Of a stretch of DNA of 64,000 nucleotides, positions 33,003 to 43,959 are shown in pieces. Positions within the stretch are counted from its first letter, which is position 1, and each line of letters begins with the position of its first letter. The translations under genes and the position numbers were made by a program. The stretch comes from Oidiodendron maius Zn (Eukaryota > Ascomycota > Leotiomycetes > Myxotrichaceae): contig KN832887.1 in the NCBI GenBank assembly GCA_000827325.1, positions 868,001 through 932,000 of the forward strand, read 5' to 3'. The notes beneath the pieces were generated by a model that saw only the letters and a program-made list of their open reading frames with translations, was not told the DNA's origin and did not search any database.

Positions 33003-34883
33003 TTACTGAATCCATATTTCAGTGCACTTTGCGCCATCAAATGCCTCTCCGTGCATAATCCCATGCACGTAGCTGTCTCCAATCAATGTCCACCTAGATT
33101 TGATCTTTTCCACTTTTCTCAACACTAAAGGCACCATCCCCCCCTTGAAAAGGAAGACAAAGTCCCCTTTTCGTGCATGCTCAGGCGCCAGTCCTATTAG
33201 ACCTTCCTTCGTCCTGATCATTCTTCGTTGTGTTGCTACTGTCATCTTTGAACGAAAGTTCATAATCTCTTTTGTGGACTTTGTTGATGTAGCCATTGCT
33301 ATTCCTGTACCTACCATGACTGGTAGGGACAGGAAACTGTGGGTCCATTTCAACCATTTGGCTGTTGGCACAAATCTGGAGGGTGTGCGGACACATCTGT
33401 CCCAGGCTTCGTATTCCTCATTTGCGGCATGGAATCCCTGCGGCTTCTGTCCCGCTGACAATGTCTGCCAGAATGCGGCGAGAATATCTTCTTCTGTTCG
33501 CGGGTATTTGCCGCCTGATCGAGCTTTGGATATTTTCTCCCAGCCATTTAGAACACTCTGCTCTCCAGCAATCCGACCAATTCTTTGAAGAAAAGTCAAT
33601 TCGCCTTCGGCCTGATGGCTATGCACCTCTCCAGCTTCTTCGATTTCATCCACTATATGACCCTCGAGAACGAGGACAGATTTGTCCTCACAGAATTTTG
33701 GCTTAGACTTACACCCTCCCGGAGACGCTTCGAAGTCAAACGCGTATTTCTTAGAATGCATCATGAATCGGAAGGAATGAGCGAAGTCTGAGACACTCCA
33801 GTCAGCAACCCAAGACGGGAGATGGTTGAAGCCTGATGCGTTGGAAACGCGAGGAACGCTCAGAATATCTAATACCTTGCTCTGCTGAAGAATAGATATT
33901 GTGAAGTTTCGGTAAACCTCACTGGCTTCAGTGGTGTAGTCAGGGCGAATCAGAAGTGCATCCATTCCGGACTCTTGTGCTACGCCAAGGAGCGAATATA
34001 TCTTGTCTCTCATGTCTGTAGCATTGAAATTCCGATATAAACTGACGAGAGACAAGAGTGATTGCTCATACTTCATTGATACAGAAGCTCGTGCAGCCAC
34101 AAGTTGGAAGATGCGCTGGCAGTTCGTTGTATTGGCCCAGATTCCTGGGATGATGATGGTTGTCGCATAGTCTATAGATGATACGAAATCGTCCCACGAG
34201 ATTGACCAATGCCCACATTCGAGGGCAACTCGTTTCGAGACAGCAACTTCTTGAATGATCCATACCCTACTGAACCATTCACGTCCCAACAGCGCTGAGA
34301 ATGCCTTGAACGACGGATCTAGAGGGTAAGGCAGCCCATACTCCGACTGCCCATTGACGCCCATCTCGTAGTAAAATCGAGTGTCCTTCTTCGCGTCTTG
34401 AGCACTCTTCGCGGATACGAGCTTCCGCATAAGAGAAAACGCCTTCCAAGTGTTTTCATCTTCTGGTCCAAGCCAAATTCTGGTCTTCTTAGCTCCCTCA
34501 TATATTTGCCGCATGAGTAGAACCTGATTGCTGCGTTCTTCTTCATCTGATTGATTAATACAGAGTGCATCTACCCACAGATATATCGACGATTCGGAGT
34601 CACGGAATTGACGTAGGGCAGCGAAGAGATTTGCTCCTACACTTGAGCTGAAGTCGGTACCGGTTGGATGTTTAATGATAACTGGCTCCTGAACCGTGTC
34701 CTTGCCCCAGCAATATGAGAGAGCTTCATATGCTGGATTGTCACTAAGGGCGGTCTCGATAAGGGCACACACAATCTGCTTGTCTCCAGACCCAGGCAAA
34801 AGTTCGAGGAGGCGAATTTTGTCAGGTTTGGTCACAGCAGAAAGTGGTTTATAGCGGTAAAGTTGGAGCATATTCTTGGACAT
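33003..34883 (-). CDS. HET-domain protein, intronless
   Basis: A single exon of 626 residues. The HET domain (PF06985) starts near residue 51 with YEALSYCWGKD, continues with NLFAALRQFRD and LWVDALCINQSDEEERSNQV (about 102-120), then RIWLGPEDENT and WFSRVWIIQEVAVSK. The second half (DKIYSLLGVAQESG, IRPDYTTEASEVY) matches the usual extension of the stand-alone HET proteins of about 600-700 residues. The C-terminal third is a beta-rich unassigned region with GDFVFLFKGGMVPLVLR, which is common in this subgroup. Expected role: allorecognition or programmed cell death after fusion. The gene looks intact. It is isolated between two gene-poor stretches. Confidence 0.9.
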   Translation of the reverse strand: MSKNMLQLYRYKPLSAVTKPDKIRLLELLPGSGDKQIVCALIETALSDNPAYEALSYCWGKDTVQEPVIIKHPTGTDFSSSVGANLFAALRQFRDSESSIYLWVDALCINQSDEEERSNQVLLMRQIYEGAKKTRIWLGPEDENTWKAFSLMRKLVSAKSAQDAKKDTRFYYEMGVNGQSEYGLPYPLDPSFKAFSALLGREWFSRVWIIQEVAVSKRVALECGHWSISWDDFVSSIDYATTIIIPGIWANTTNCQRIFQLVAARASVSMKYEQSLLSLVSLYRNFNATDMRDKIYSLLGVAQESGMDALLIRPDYTTEASEVYRNFTISILQQSKVLDILSVPRVSNASGFNHLPSWVADWSVSDFAHSFRFMMHSKKYAFDFEASPGGCKSKPKFCEDKSVLVLEGHIVDEIEEAGEVHSHQAEGELTFLQRIGRIAGEQSVLNGWEKISKARSGGKYPRTEEDILAAFWQTLSAGQKPQGFHAANEEYEAWDRCVRTPSRFVPTAKWLKWTHSFLSLPVMVGTGIAMATSTKSTKEIMNFRSKMTVATQRRMIRTKEGLIGLAPEHARKGDFVFLFKGGMVPLVLRKVEKIKSRWTLIGDSYVHGIMHGEAFDGAKCTEIWIQ

Positions 34884-36010
34884 TCTGATTCAGTTCTCGA
34901 AGTATCTCGTTGGTAGAAAAATATGCAAATTGCACGTCGTCTCGAAATGCTGATGCGGGTTATAGGATATGCGAAGGACACACGTTAATATCATTAATTT
35001 GATTGAAGGGGGACGAAGTGGTGGTGAGGAAAAAGATCAGACCTTCCGCGGCTAACTTACTACGTTAATGGGATGAGGGGCATGGGGAAGGATTAAGTGG
35101 CAGCTGAACACAGCACAGAACGAAAGCGGTCACATGGCCTATTCATGGAAATAGAAGAACGCCCACACTTTCTGTGAATACGGTAATGTACTACTAGGAT
35201 GAAATCAGCTCGCTTCGTTCGCTGTGGCATGCGTGGGAGCGAGATTCGGAGCTATTGTTTAGCATATGGGGTGCTGTAAGTACGGATGGGATAAAAAGGC
35301 AGTTGTAATAATGGCGACGAAGAACTTCTCAAGGCTTAAGCACTTGATGGGCTAAGGTAAGTAAGGGTGATGAAGCGAGGGTCGGAAGCGGGCGAGCAGT
35401 GGCGAGTAATAGCAACGAAGTGAGCATGGGCGTGTAAGTTGCTATTTTAGTACCCAAGGGGGGGGGCTCGTCGTAGCTCCCTTACAACCAGGTTACACTC
35501 TCCCTATCTCTATACAGAGGTCCCACTTTACCTCCCTTACGACATTTATATAAGCGCAATAACGGCCTTAGTCTTATCATTCTATAGGGTCTCCTTAACA
35601 TTTATAAGGCACCTATAAAGGCAATTTTTTCATATGAATTTTAGTGACACTGACTTCATGCGGCCCGAGTCGTGACAACGCTTAGTTCCGACAACCACGG
35701 GGTAGACCCTGTACATTTGTGTGGGCCTGCGCCCACCGATCGAAAAAAGTCGGGTGCTCGATTCCGCTAGTGCTTTTAGATTTCTCAAAAACAAAGTTCT
35801 ACAATGGTTGGGTGGCGGGAAAAGCCAAGTAGTGTCGTCTGGACCGGCCAGGATGAGAATAGCGCTTTCCCCTATCCCATGGTGCGGCTGAGGAAGCGGG
35901 GAAGGGGCCACAACGACGGGACGAAGGCTTTGATGGACGGACATATAACCACCAGCCCATCACCAACCCGTCGCAGATTGCCATGGAGCCTTGGTGCGGC
36001 ATAGGGCATC
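34884..36010. other. gene-free stretch with short CG-rich inverted words
   Basis: About 1.1 kb with no gene. Between about 35190 and 35470 recur words related to GCTCGCTTCG / CGAAGCGAG and a run of nine G. This may be an old TIR element, but no clean terminal repeat pair or TA duplication could be set. Frames at 35630-36183 are all without domains. Confidence 0.4.
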
Positions 36011-37596
36011 ATGGAGATTTCGTCTCTTCCATCGCCTTTTCGGCGGCGTCGCAGAGTATTTCGCCCCGTGCAGTCTGCCGTCCTCGCAGCAGCCTTGTTC
36101 TGCATCCAAGCCCAAGGTCGAATGAGAGCGCAATTTTGGGAGCGCGATCAAACAACAGTATCTCTTCCTGCATGTTCGGTTAGTACAGTAGCTACTCAGT
36201 CCGTTCCTTTGCTGAGATACTTACTTTATGTCGGTTGGGTAGCTAAGTTGCATCGAAACGATCGTTCCCCAAATCTGCGGCTCCCTCACGAATACCACCT
36301 GTATCTGCACCGACACCCAACTTCCTGTGACGCTCGAACCGTGCATTGTGTCAGCCTGCAACGTTACCGATGAACTTCAACTGCAAAGATATTCGGCACA
36401 GACTTGTGGCCGCGCGAACGACAAGTCTCGGCAGCTGGGGCAACTCCGAGTGACCTACGTGCTTCCTGCTCTCGCGGCTCTTTTCGTTCTCGCGCGGCTT
36501 TATGTAAGGATCAAATTGACAATTGGTCTTGGGGCTGATGACTGGACGATGTTGGCGGCGCTTTGTGCATACCTCGCTATGGTTGGTACCGGAATAAGTA
36601 TGGCTCTCCAGGGGTTTGGCCAACATACCTTCTGGCTTTCTATCGATGAGATCACTAGGGCATTAATGGTGAGCGTTCCGCAGCCGGTCTATCCATAACA
36701 CAAACTTATTTCTAGTTCTTTTATCTAAGCGAAATTTGCTATTTACCTGCGATTACCCTGACGAAAATATCACTCCTGTTATTCTTCGCCAGAGTCTTTC
36801 CCCATCCAAGGTTTCGCATGGGAATCTGGGCCATGTTGGGCTTTGTTTTTCTATCCAACTTCTCTATCATAATGGTGATCATATTTCAATGCGTAAGTTT
36901 TACTTTTGACATGAGTCTCCTGGTTGGTAGTAACGGAGAGTAGGTCCCGGTCCATGCCAATTGGACAAACTGGACATACAAAGTTCCGCCAGTAAAGTGC
37001 ATCAACCGATTTATCGCCGCATATGCTGCAGCTGGAATGAGCATCCTTCACGATGTAATCATCCTCCTGATGCCAATTCCGATACTGGCTCGTCTGAATC
37101 TTCCTTGGCATAAGAAATTGAATGTCTTGGTAATGTTTTTAGTCGGCTCGTTTGTGATCATCTGCAGTATATTCCGCCTCCCAACCCTCATGAAATTAAA
37201 GGGATCAACGGATCCGTCCTGTGAGTTGACTATGTATTGGGATATATATGCCGTCTAATGAATAACTTAGATGACCAAGCGCCTATTGCAATATGGACAG
37301 ACCTGGAGGTCGGAGTAGGTATTATTTGCGGCTGTCTACCGTCGTTTAGATCTCTTATAGGATACATGTTCCCAAGCCTCAAGATGAGCCTTGTACCTTC
37401 ATATGAAGGGAACACTCTAGTCCACTGGGCCGGATCAAGGTCGAAGAATAAACAGAATTCAGCGGGGTTGAATACAGGAGTGGCATCATTTATGGAGTTG
37501 GAGGACCTGTATGGGAGTCGGCATAACTTGAACCAAACAAAAAATGAACAACGTAGTGCCATAACTCGGGGTTCTGGGGCATCTATTACAGAGTAG
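36011..37596 (+). CDS. CFEM-domain seven-transmembrane (PTH11-like) receptor
   Basis: Five exons: 36011-36178, 36243-36668, 36716-36892, 36944-37220 and 37271-37596. The introns are 47-64 nt. The product is 457 residues. After an N-terminal hydrophobic segment (SAVLAAALFCIQAQG), the first splice builds a CFEM domain with eight Cys: LPACSLSC, PQICGS, TTCICTDTQL, EPCIVSACNV and QTCG. Seven hydrophobic segments follow, of the fungal rhodopsin-like (DUF3112/PTH11) type, including LGADDWTMLAA, LTKISLLLFFARVF, HDVIILLMPIPILARL and a WTDLEVGVGIICGCLPSFR block. The tail is polar. PTH11-class receptors sense surfaces or hosts at the plasma membrane; the ligand is unknown. The exon ends were chosen by frame continuity and agree with the family. 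Confidence 0.88.
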
Positions 37597-38032
37597 GTAT
37601 CATTAACTGGAAAAGGCTAGGCGAATCGAGCCGATGGAGTTCTGAGGATGCGAATACCCGGGAAATGGGACGTGGGCGTCTTGAGCGTATCATGATTCTG
37701 ATTGTTACCAGTTAATATGGCAGCCTTGAAATTTGAATCTGGCTATGTATGTATTGTACTGTATAAACTCTTGATAGACATCTACTACAACATATTGACG
37801 GTTTAAACACCCTCTCTGGTCCGAGATTGAAATCTTCTGCCAAACCTCTAATATTCAGGTAGACTTGCGCAGGTGCACGCATCCACACCTGGCATTGTGG
37901 TATAGGTAAGACCTTCCGTCATACGCTAAGAGAGAAGAAGGCAGAGCAATCTCTCTAACCATCCATTAACGCCGCTTGCGGCCCACCGCATCTATCTCTA
38001 AGAATAACTATCTTGGCCAAGATGTCGTTGAC
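37597..38032. other. intergenic, no gene seen
   Basis: 3' flank of the receptor gene. No feature recognised. Confidence 0.5.
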
Positions 38033-38336
38033 CTACGTCATCTGCTCCAGTGTCAACTCAAGAGCCTGCATGTTCTCCTCAAACCTTTTGTCGGTCGTTG
38101 CGCCCGGGATGGGGATGATAACCGGTCGGCCATTTTCGTCCACTCAGACCCCTTGACCATGCGAGCGCTATCGGAGCAGGAGTAGTACCAAAATTCTTCG
38201 CCAGCTCTTGAAGTTCCTTCACAAGTTTTATGCTCTCGTTAAAGGTCTCGGGCTCGGACCGAGGCTTGTATCGGCGGAAATCCGATTGGGAGAGGTTCTG
38301 TTGTGTCGCGATATCACGCCAGGCGTGCACCGCCAC
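38033..38336 (-). pseudogene. aldo-keto reductase, C-terminal fragment with a frame break
   Basis: The minus strand encodes typical AKR C-terminal sequence: QSDFRRYKPRSEPETFNES, then LVKELQELAKNFGTTPAPIALAW. About 75 bases later, in another frame, comes VIIPIPGATTDKRFEENMQA. The change of frame lies near 38110. The N-terminal two-thirds, with the barrel and catalytic Tyr/Lys/His, are absent, and the reading stops soon after ALELTLEQMT. It is a truncated, frameshifted relic. It lies tail to tail with the truncated serine hydrolase that follows, so both may be remains of one lost locus. Confidence 0.7.
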
Positions 38337-38550
38337 TAAGTGTCTGGAAATGGACTCCTCTAAGATAATGAACTAAAGCCCCAGTGACGCCTAATTCGCC
38401 TTCTACTGTAGCTTCTTCCATTCTAATTCCCTAATTTTAGTGCTATGCCGGTTTTCTGACCAGAGATAGCCCTTATATAAACTTATCTCATTATTTAGTC
38501 TGGCAACGGATTAAATGTTCCTTACAGGAGGCTAAGCTGATTAAATACGT

Positions 38551-39514
38551 GCAGCTGGGTTTGGATACACCTTTTTTAACTCTGAGATTAGGACGTTTGG
38601 ATACCCGATTGGCATTGATGAGTTTTCTGGCCGCGTTGAAGATCTCTACGCCCAACCCTTGCTCTTTGAACCTGGAACGAACATCAACTACGGGGTAAGT
38701 AGACTCACCCATTTCCATCTAAGGCAGTAACACTAATTCCTTGAAGACCAATATTGACTGCGTTGGCATTATTGTTGAAAAAGCAACTGGCATGTCGCTT
38801 GAGGGCTACATCCGGAAGTTCATATTTGCGCCCCTTAACATGAAAAACGCAACATTCTTTCCCACTGAAGAGCAGAAATCAAGACTCGTGCACATGAGCC
38901 AACGCGCCCCAGATGGCAGTATCACTGATGGCAGCATCACTGGGCGTGAACATGTGTTCCGTTTGCCACTGGTTGTCAATTCGGAAGAACAAGAAAACAT
39001 CTTTTATTCAGGTGGATGTGGTTGCTACGGGGAACCCAAAGAATTTACTAACATTATCTCCATGCTCCTTAGTAGCGGTTCGAGCCCTATCACCGGTGCT
39101 CAACTTCTGCAGCCTGAGACCGTGGACCAGATGTTCACGAATCAGATACCTCAATGGACAAACTTTGGACGAACACCAATTATTACGGGAAGGCCGGAAT
39201 ATGCGAATTCTGTTGCGGAGCTGTATCCACAGCCACATGATCAACCGCAGGGATTCGGCTTAACAATATTCCTAACAATTAAGGATAGGGCAACTGGCAG
39301 AGGTAAGAACACTGGTTTCTGGGGAGGACCGCCAAATTTGTTCTGGTGGGTTGACAGAGAACGTGGAGTTAGCAGCATTGTTGGTGGTCAGCTTGTTCCA
39401 TTTGTTGGTAAGTTCGGCCTGAGTTCGTTGTGAGATAATTATTCTGATTTTAATACAGACTCTCATGTTATTGCAACTTGGGCCAAGGTTGAGACTCTTC
39501 TTTATCAAGGTTGA
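38551..39514 (+). pseudogene. 5'-truncated serine hydrolase (class C beta-lactamase family)
   Basis: Coding from GFGYTFFNSEIRTFGYPIG onward, in three exons (38551-38694, 38747-39407, 39459-39514) with normal 52- and 51-nt introns. Family blocks include FEPGTNINYG then NIDCVGIIVEKATGMSLEGY, APLNMKNATFF, YSGGCGCYGEPKEFTNII, GLTIFL and the C-terminal FWGGPPNLFWWVDRERGV, ending DSHVIATWAKVETLLYQG. The first half with the catalytic SxxK is missing; upstream sequence is stopped in this frame and no ATG precedes it. These enzymes include esterases and transpeptidase-like acyltransferases of fungal secondary metabolism. The well-kept introns suggest recent loss of the 5' part. Confidence 0.7.
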
Positions 39515-40293
39515 GTGTGCCAAGTGTGCGTTAGGCATAGATGTTAAGAAACTTTGAGTTAGAATATTATGCCGACTTAAAGGGAACGTAAAGATATTTG
39601 AATATCATCTGAAATAAAATGGAATCAAGACTTCAATTAGTCGGAAGCGAAAAGTGCACAGCTCCGTAACTCTTACTTTCAAGTTGCAACAAAGCTTCAC
39701 GCTCTCAGAGAGGGTATAAGCCCAGAGTTATAATAGCCATATCCCGTGACCTTACATTAATACCCTGAGGAGTTGTCTTTCTAACTAGTAAATCATATAT
39801 AATTTTTTTGTTATACATTCATGTGAAATTTATGTAAGCAGTAGTTTATGCTTAACTGTAGGTTATATAACTAGTTGAGTTATGCACTACTCCTAAGGAA
39901 CCCTATTTCTACCTGAATAGCCTCTCTCTTTATAGTAATAGAAGTAGTAAATTATATATTGAAATAAATTAAGATATCTTCACTCCCATTGGAGTAGAAG
40001 AAGAGAAGAATGAAGAGAATGAGGTACATACTATTTCAAACAGCTTGGAAGCGAAATTGGATAAATGTGTGACACATAGGACTATATCCGATAAGAGCTG
40101 ACTAGGATTTTTGTCTCGCTACCCATCACCCGGTACATTACCTTAGTACTAAGGAGAGGACAGGAGAACCCTGCCTGGCTCTGGATTTTACAATCTTTCT
40201 TGTCAAATAAGCTCAGGATACCAATTCCATTCTAAAGAAAAAATTGTCAGTCTTCTCACACTACTCAAAAACATATCAAAAATCTCTCCTCGA
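39515..40293. other. AT-rich intergenic stretch
   Basis: About 780 bp, strongly AT-rich around 39780-40000, with no gene. It separates the broken loci from the orphan-family gene. Confidence 0.5.
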
Positions 40294-42517
40294 CTACAAG
40301 GAAGAGGACTCACCTTCTGGTATCTCCCTCATAGCAACACGTAGGTCGTCCTCCGCCTTCGGGGCATTCCTTAGGAAATTACTCAAAATAGCATAAGCTT
40401 CATCATGATCCAGGACAGACAGCCACTCTAGGCCAGGACCTAGCCGAGCTTGCTGTGGAATGCCAGCCAGATACTCCCTAGCTTCCTCTAATCTTCGGTC
40501 CACAAGTGTTGAGTCCACTTCCGGTGCCGTAGCGTTTAGAAACTCTTTAAGTCCTCCTACTTCCAACTCTTCCGGCCCTAAATGCTCCGGTAGATTATAG
40601 ATTTCGATAGTTAAACGTGGTCTGATAAAGGCGTATTTTATGTATCGAGCCTCCACAGGTTGATAATCAAACATACGTCGATTATGCGCTGCTATTTCTT
40701 GATCTATATATAATTCTTGCAATACAAGGACGGTCCAGCTTCCAGGGACCAGATCTCGAATTTTGGGCCAGCATTCTATTTGAAGGCTTTTCCTGTTATC
40801 ACTTGTGGCTGGATAGGTAGGGATAGTAAAGTTCTCGGCTGGAATAGGGCTGATCTCGGCACGAGACATGTCTTCTAGAGTCGGTGGGCCTCCTGCAAAG
40901 GCAAATAGGAACCAATCTTGCCACCGGAGCCAACTCAGAAACCCGGCAGCGAAGGCTTCGGCTCGAAGCAGCCCGTCACCGAGATAGTAATGCTTTTTCG
41001 TGAACATGGAGCTTGGTAATGGACCAGACTGTTGGCGGATGAACATGTGCTGGATGGGGAAGATCTCGAAGGGCGGCTGGTAGTTAATCGTTGGGAGCCA
41101 GAAACTCTTATTCAAGGGTGCTGAATATGCAACTGCGACTGTTACTTTCCCACGGAACAAGTGCTGTCTTGTTGAGAGTGCCAAAAAGAGCTCCGTACCC
41201 ACCTGATCGCTTGTTCGAGTTGGCTCTTGACAAAAATACAGGTCACAGGGTAAGGATGATCGAGACAGTGCATCCAGAATTTGACCTACTGGGCTCTGGA
41301 CAGTGTCAATACAAAGACTAATGGATTTCATATCCTTCAACTCTTCTGTCTCAAGAGCAGCCCTAATAGCTTCAGCGGAAAGTCCTTTGAACCTCACCAG
41401 GTCAAGGTGTCTCTTTCCATCAAATGCAAGACATATCAGCTGTTTTGCGGAACGCAAATGCCCAATGTATTTTGACCGGTCTTGCAACAGCTGCTGGAGA
41501 AGATTCTGGAAATTAGGAATGGTCCGGTGTTCATCAAATATGGACACGTCGAAGCTATCTGTCTCTATTGTATGGTCAATTGAAGCTGCAATTGCTTCTC
41601 TATGACGAGATCTCAGGGTCCGATTTGCTGGTATAGAATAGGTGGCATTGAAATCCGCAATATCAGATTGCACCCAGATAACTTTGATCATTGTTAGCAG
41701 GTAGGGGCTTTCAAAGATAGAGATAAGTACAGTCAGACTTACGATCCATAGCAGAGACGTCAATTAATGGTATGTGTTCAAGCTGTGAGACTACATCGTC
41801 GGTATATTTATAGCCAAATTTGGCCATATAATCAATGGCCGAAAGGTGCTTGCGCGGCCGGTCGTCCTCCGCCATTCGCGCATGGGGTCCTACCGGCCCG
41901 TTATCAAGCCATTCTTTATCAGTTACGATCCACACCATGTTTCGGATCATAAAGCCGACAATGCCGTAACGTGGGCTATCCAGGTTTGTAATATCGATGA
42001 CAACCATGCCATACTCGACGTTATTATCGCGGTATACTATTCCTAAGGGCCATGGCTTTGTATCACAACTGCCGCCGAATTGCGAGCCAAAGCTAGCGCC
42101 TAGTAACAGACATGTTGATATAAACGGAAATTTCGTCATACCCCATTCTATGGATGGCTTAAGAGATTGAAGGTATGCAGTGGTAGCCGGATATGGGGGA
42201 GTTCTCTCTGGCAGCTCGACACATGGCAAAGGTCTATTCTCAGGATCACGGTAGAAGTCAGTGGCAAGGGCTACTTCCGACTCAATGGCGACACGATTGC
42301 TCAGGTCAGAGAAGATGCCGACAGTGCGCAAGCATGACGCGACAAGGTCGCAACCTTGTAGGGCAGTCATACTGATATAGCTGGCATCGCGATGCACCAC
42401 GCCAAGAGGACAGTGTCGTCCGTCAATCTGGGCAACGACAAAGAACACCCAAGATTTTGGACCGTGGGGCGGCATCAGCGGGCGTTCCACCCAGTGCGGC
42501 TTGAAATCTGTTGCCAT
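40294..42517 (-). CDS. large conserved-looking protein of unknown function (720 aa)
   Basis: Two exons, 41743-42517 and 40294-41681, with a 61-nt intron (GTAAGT donor, AAG acceptor). The join reads DVSAMDLIWVQSDIADFNATYS. The product is 720 residues. No named domain is recognised. The N-terminal half has short cores such as WVFFVVAQIDGRHCPLGVV and WGMTKFPFISTCLLLGASFG. The middle has YIGHLRSAKQLICLAFDG and the repeated long helix-like segments continue to the end. There is no signal peptide or convincing membrane helix. Length, composition and a clean splice make it a real gene. It resembles, from memory, a paralogous family of uncharacterised filamentous-fungal proteins, a recollection that needs a search. 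The last codons (ESSSL) sit over a possible GT-AG pair, so the C-terminus could be slightly different. Confidence 0.7.
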
Positions 42518-43117
42518 AATGCACGCATTGCTCTGGCGCCATCCGTCCTGTGTGGTAGATTAGGAAGGGAGTATCCAAATCAGAGGGGGAGGGGCTGTGT
42601 TGAATGCGGGATATTTATGTATGCCCAAGGCTGCAACTGAGGGGTAGTCTCACTTAGGAAGGGGAAGATATTTTTAGACCTAGAAAGGGTCACGACGAGC
42701 CAGCAGTAAAGTGGTTACCAGAAGCAAGATCGCGAGATCGTGCAGCGCGCTTCTCGGTAGAAAATCGGGCTACAAATGTAAATGCCGCTATCACTGGTTA
42801 ATTGCCACTGCAAACATCGCGATCTTCTGAGACGCCATCAAACTTATCATCTGATCACCATTTGCAGACTGAACTACGTAGACACCCCTCCCAGCTGCAC
42901 TGAGATCCAATTACACACCAACGATATCGCAACGTGCATACTGCAGGTGCCCGAAACTGTATTGCTAAGGGAGAGCCAACCGGGAGACCTGAGTGTGATT
43001 CCAGACCTCCATTAACACGGCAGGAACAGGTTTCCGTGCATTTAATTGCAGGAAACTGGGCTGTACGTTGAGTATGTACGAGTGCTCGGACGTCTCCGGT
43101 TCGGCGTGGGCCAGAAC
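42518..43117. other. intergenic, no supported gene
   Basis: Promoter side of the 720-aa gene and upstream flank of the kinase fragment. A 77-codon frame (42782-43015) lacks features. Confidence 0.45.
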
Positions 43118-43588
43118 ATGGGAGCAACTAAACTCTCAGATTTTGGATTATCGAGCCAAAATAAACCATTGATGGCGGAATGTGGGACGGAAACTTACTC
43201 GGTACCTGAGTTTACAAGCTCCCAGCACAACAACAAGATAGGCATATATTCACTAGGCGTTCTTACACTCGAACTCATTGAGGGGCTACCAAAGAGTTCT
43301 CCACTAGGGAGTAGCTGGAGCTCTGCCATTGCAAATGAGAGTCGGCACCAGAGCCGGATTCCGTTGTTGAGAGAGATACTCCAGCTTGATCCAGCGCCGA
43401 GGCCGTATGTTAGGAACTGCTTAGACCGACTCTATTCTGACCATCGTGAGTTGGACTGCCCAAAATCGTCCACCATTGAATTTATCGAACCCGTGAGCCA
43501 CGATCACGACAAAATTAAGATTCAGAAAGGTCACCCCACAGAGCCCGAAACTGTAAAATTAGTGCTGCGGACTATTTGGAGCAGATAA
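43118..43588 (+). pseudogene. protein kinase C-lobe fragment
   Basis: The frame begins around an ATG at 43118 with GATKLSDFGLSS (an intact DFG), then CGTETYSVPEF (APE position reads VPE) and KIGIYSLGVLTLELIEGLP. In the last, the invariant Asp of the D-x-(W/Y)-S-x-G motif has become Gly. The C-lobe closes with LLREILQLDPAPRPYVRNCL, matching the helix with the conserved Arg, then runs on for 60 residues to a stop. No glycine loop, VAIK lysine or HRD loop is found upstream in any frame. It is therefore a truncated kinase: either a relic or the terminal exon of a gene whose 5' part is lost. It differs from the kinase relic at the left edge in family. Confidence 0.6.
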
Positions 43589-43959
43589 ATAAAAGGGGGA
43601 TGTACAGGTCAGCTTGAACAACAACACTTGATTCGCTTATATGTATACTGTAGCACCCATTCCTATCGCCAAGTGAAATTGGCTGGTATAGTTTTATATT
43701 TAGCTACTGCAATGCAAGAAGATGGTTTGATATAAGGAGTCTGCTCATTTCAAAGTAAGATAATGAAGCCAGTAAACTAAAAACGAACTGGCCCATTCAC
43801 CATTGATTCACCTGAGGGAGTCAGACTAGAGGAACTAAGTTAGCTGGCGAGCATAATCTTTGTATTGCGTATGATAGTCAACCGTCAACTACTTTATATC
43901 AAGCCGCAATCCATGCGACCCGGCCAGTCATCCCTTAGAGGGAAGACTCATCTGAGATA
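43589..43959. other. intergenic, no gene seen
   Basis: Convergent 3' flanks of the kinase fragment and the SDR gene. Nothing recognised. Confidence 0.5.

Noticed and set aside
35190-35470. Possible TIR element with CGAAGCGAG words
   Set aside because: No clean pair of terminal repeats or target duplication; similarity may reflect simple CG-rich words.
35640-35770. tRNA-like T-arm word (GGTGCTCGATTCC)
   Set aside because: No matching acceptor or anticodon arm could be folded by eye, and the T-loop consensus is poor.
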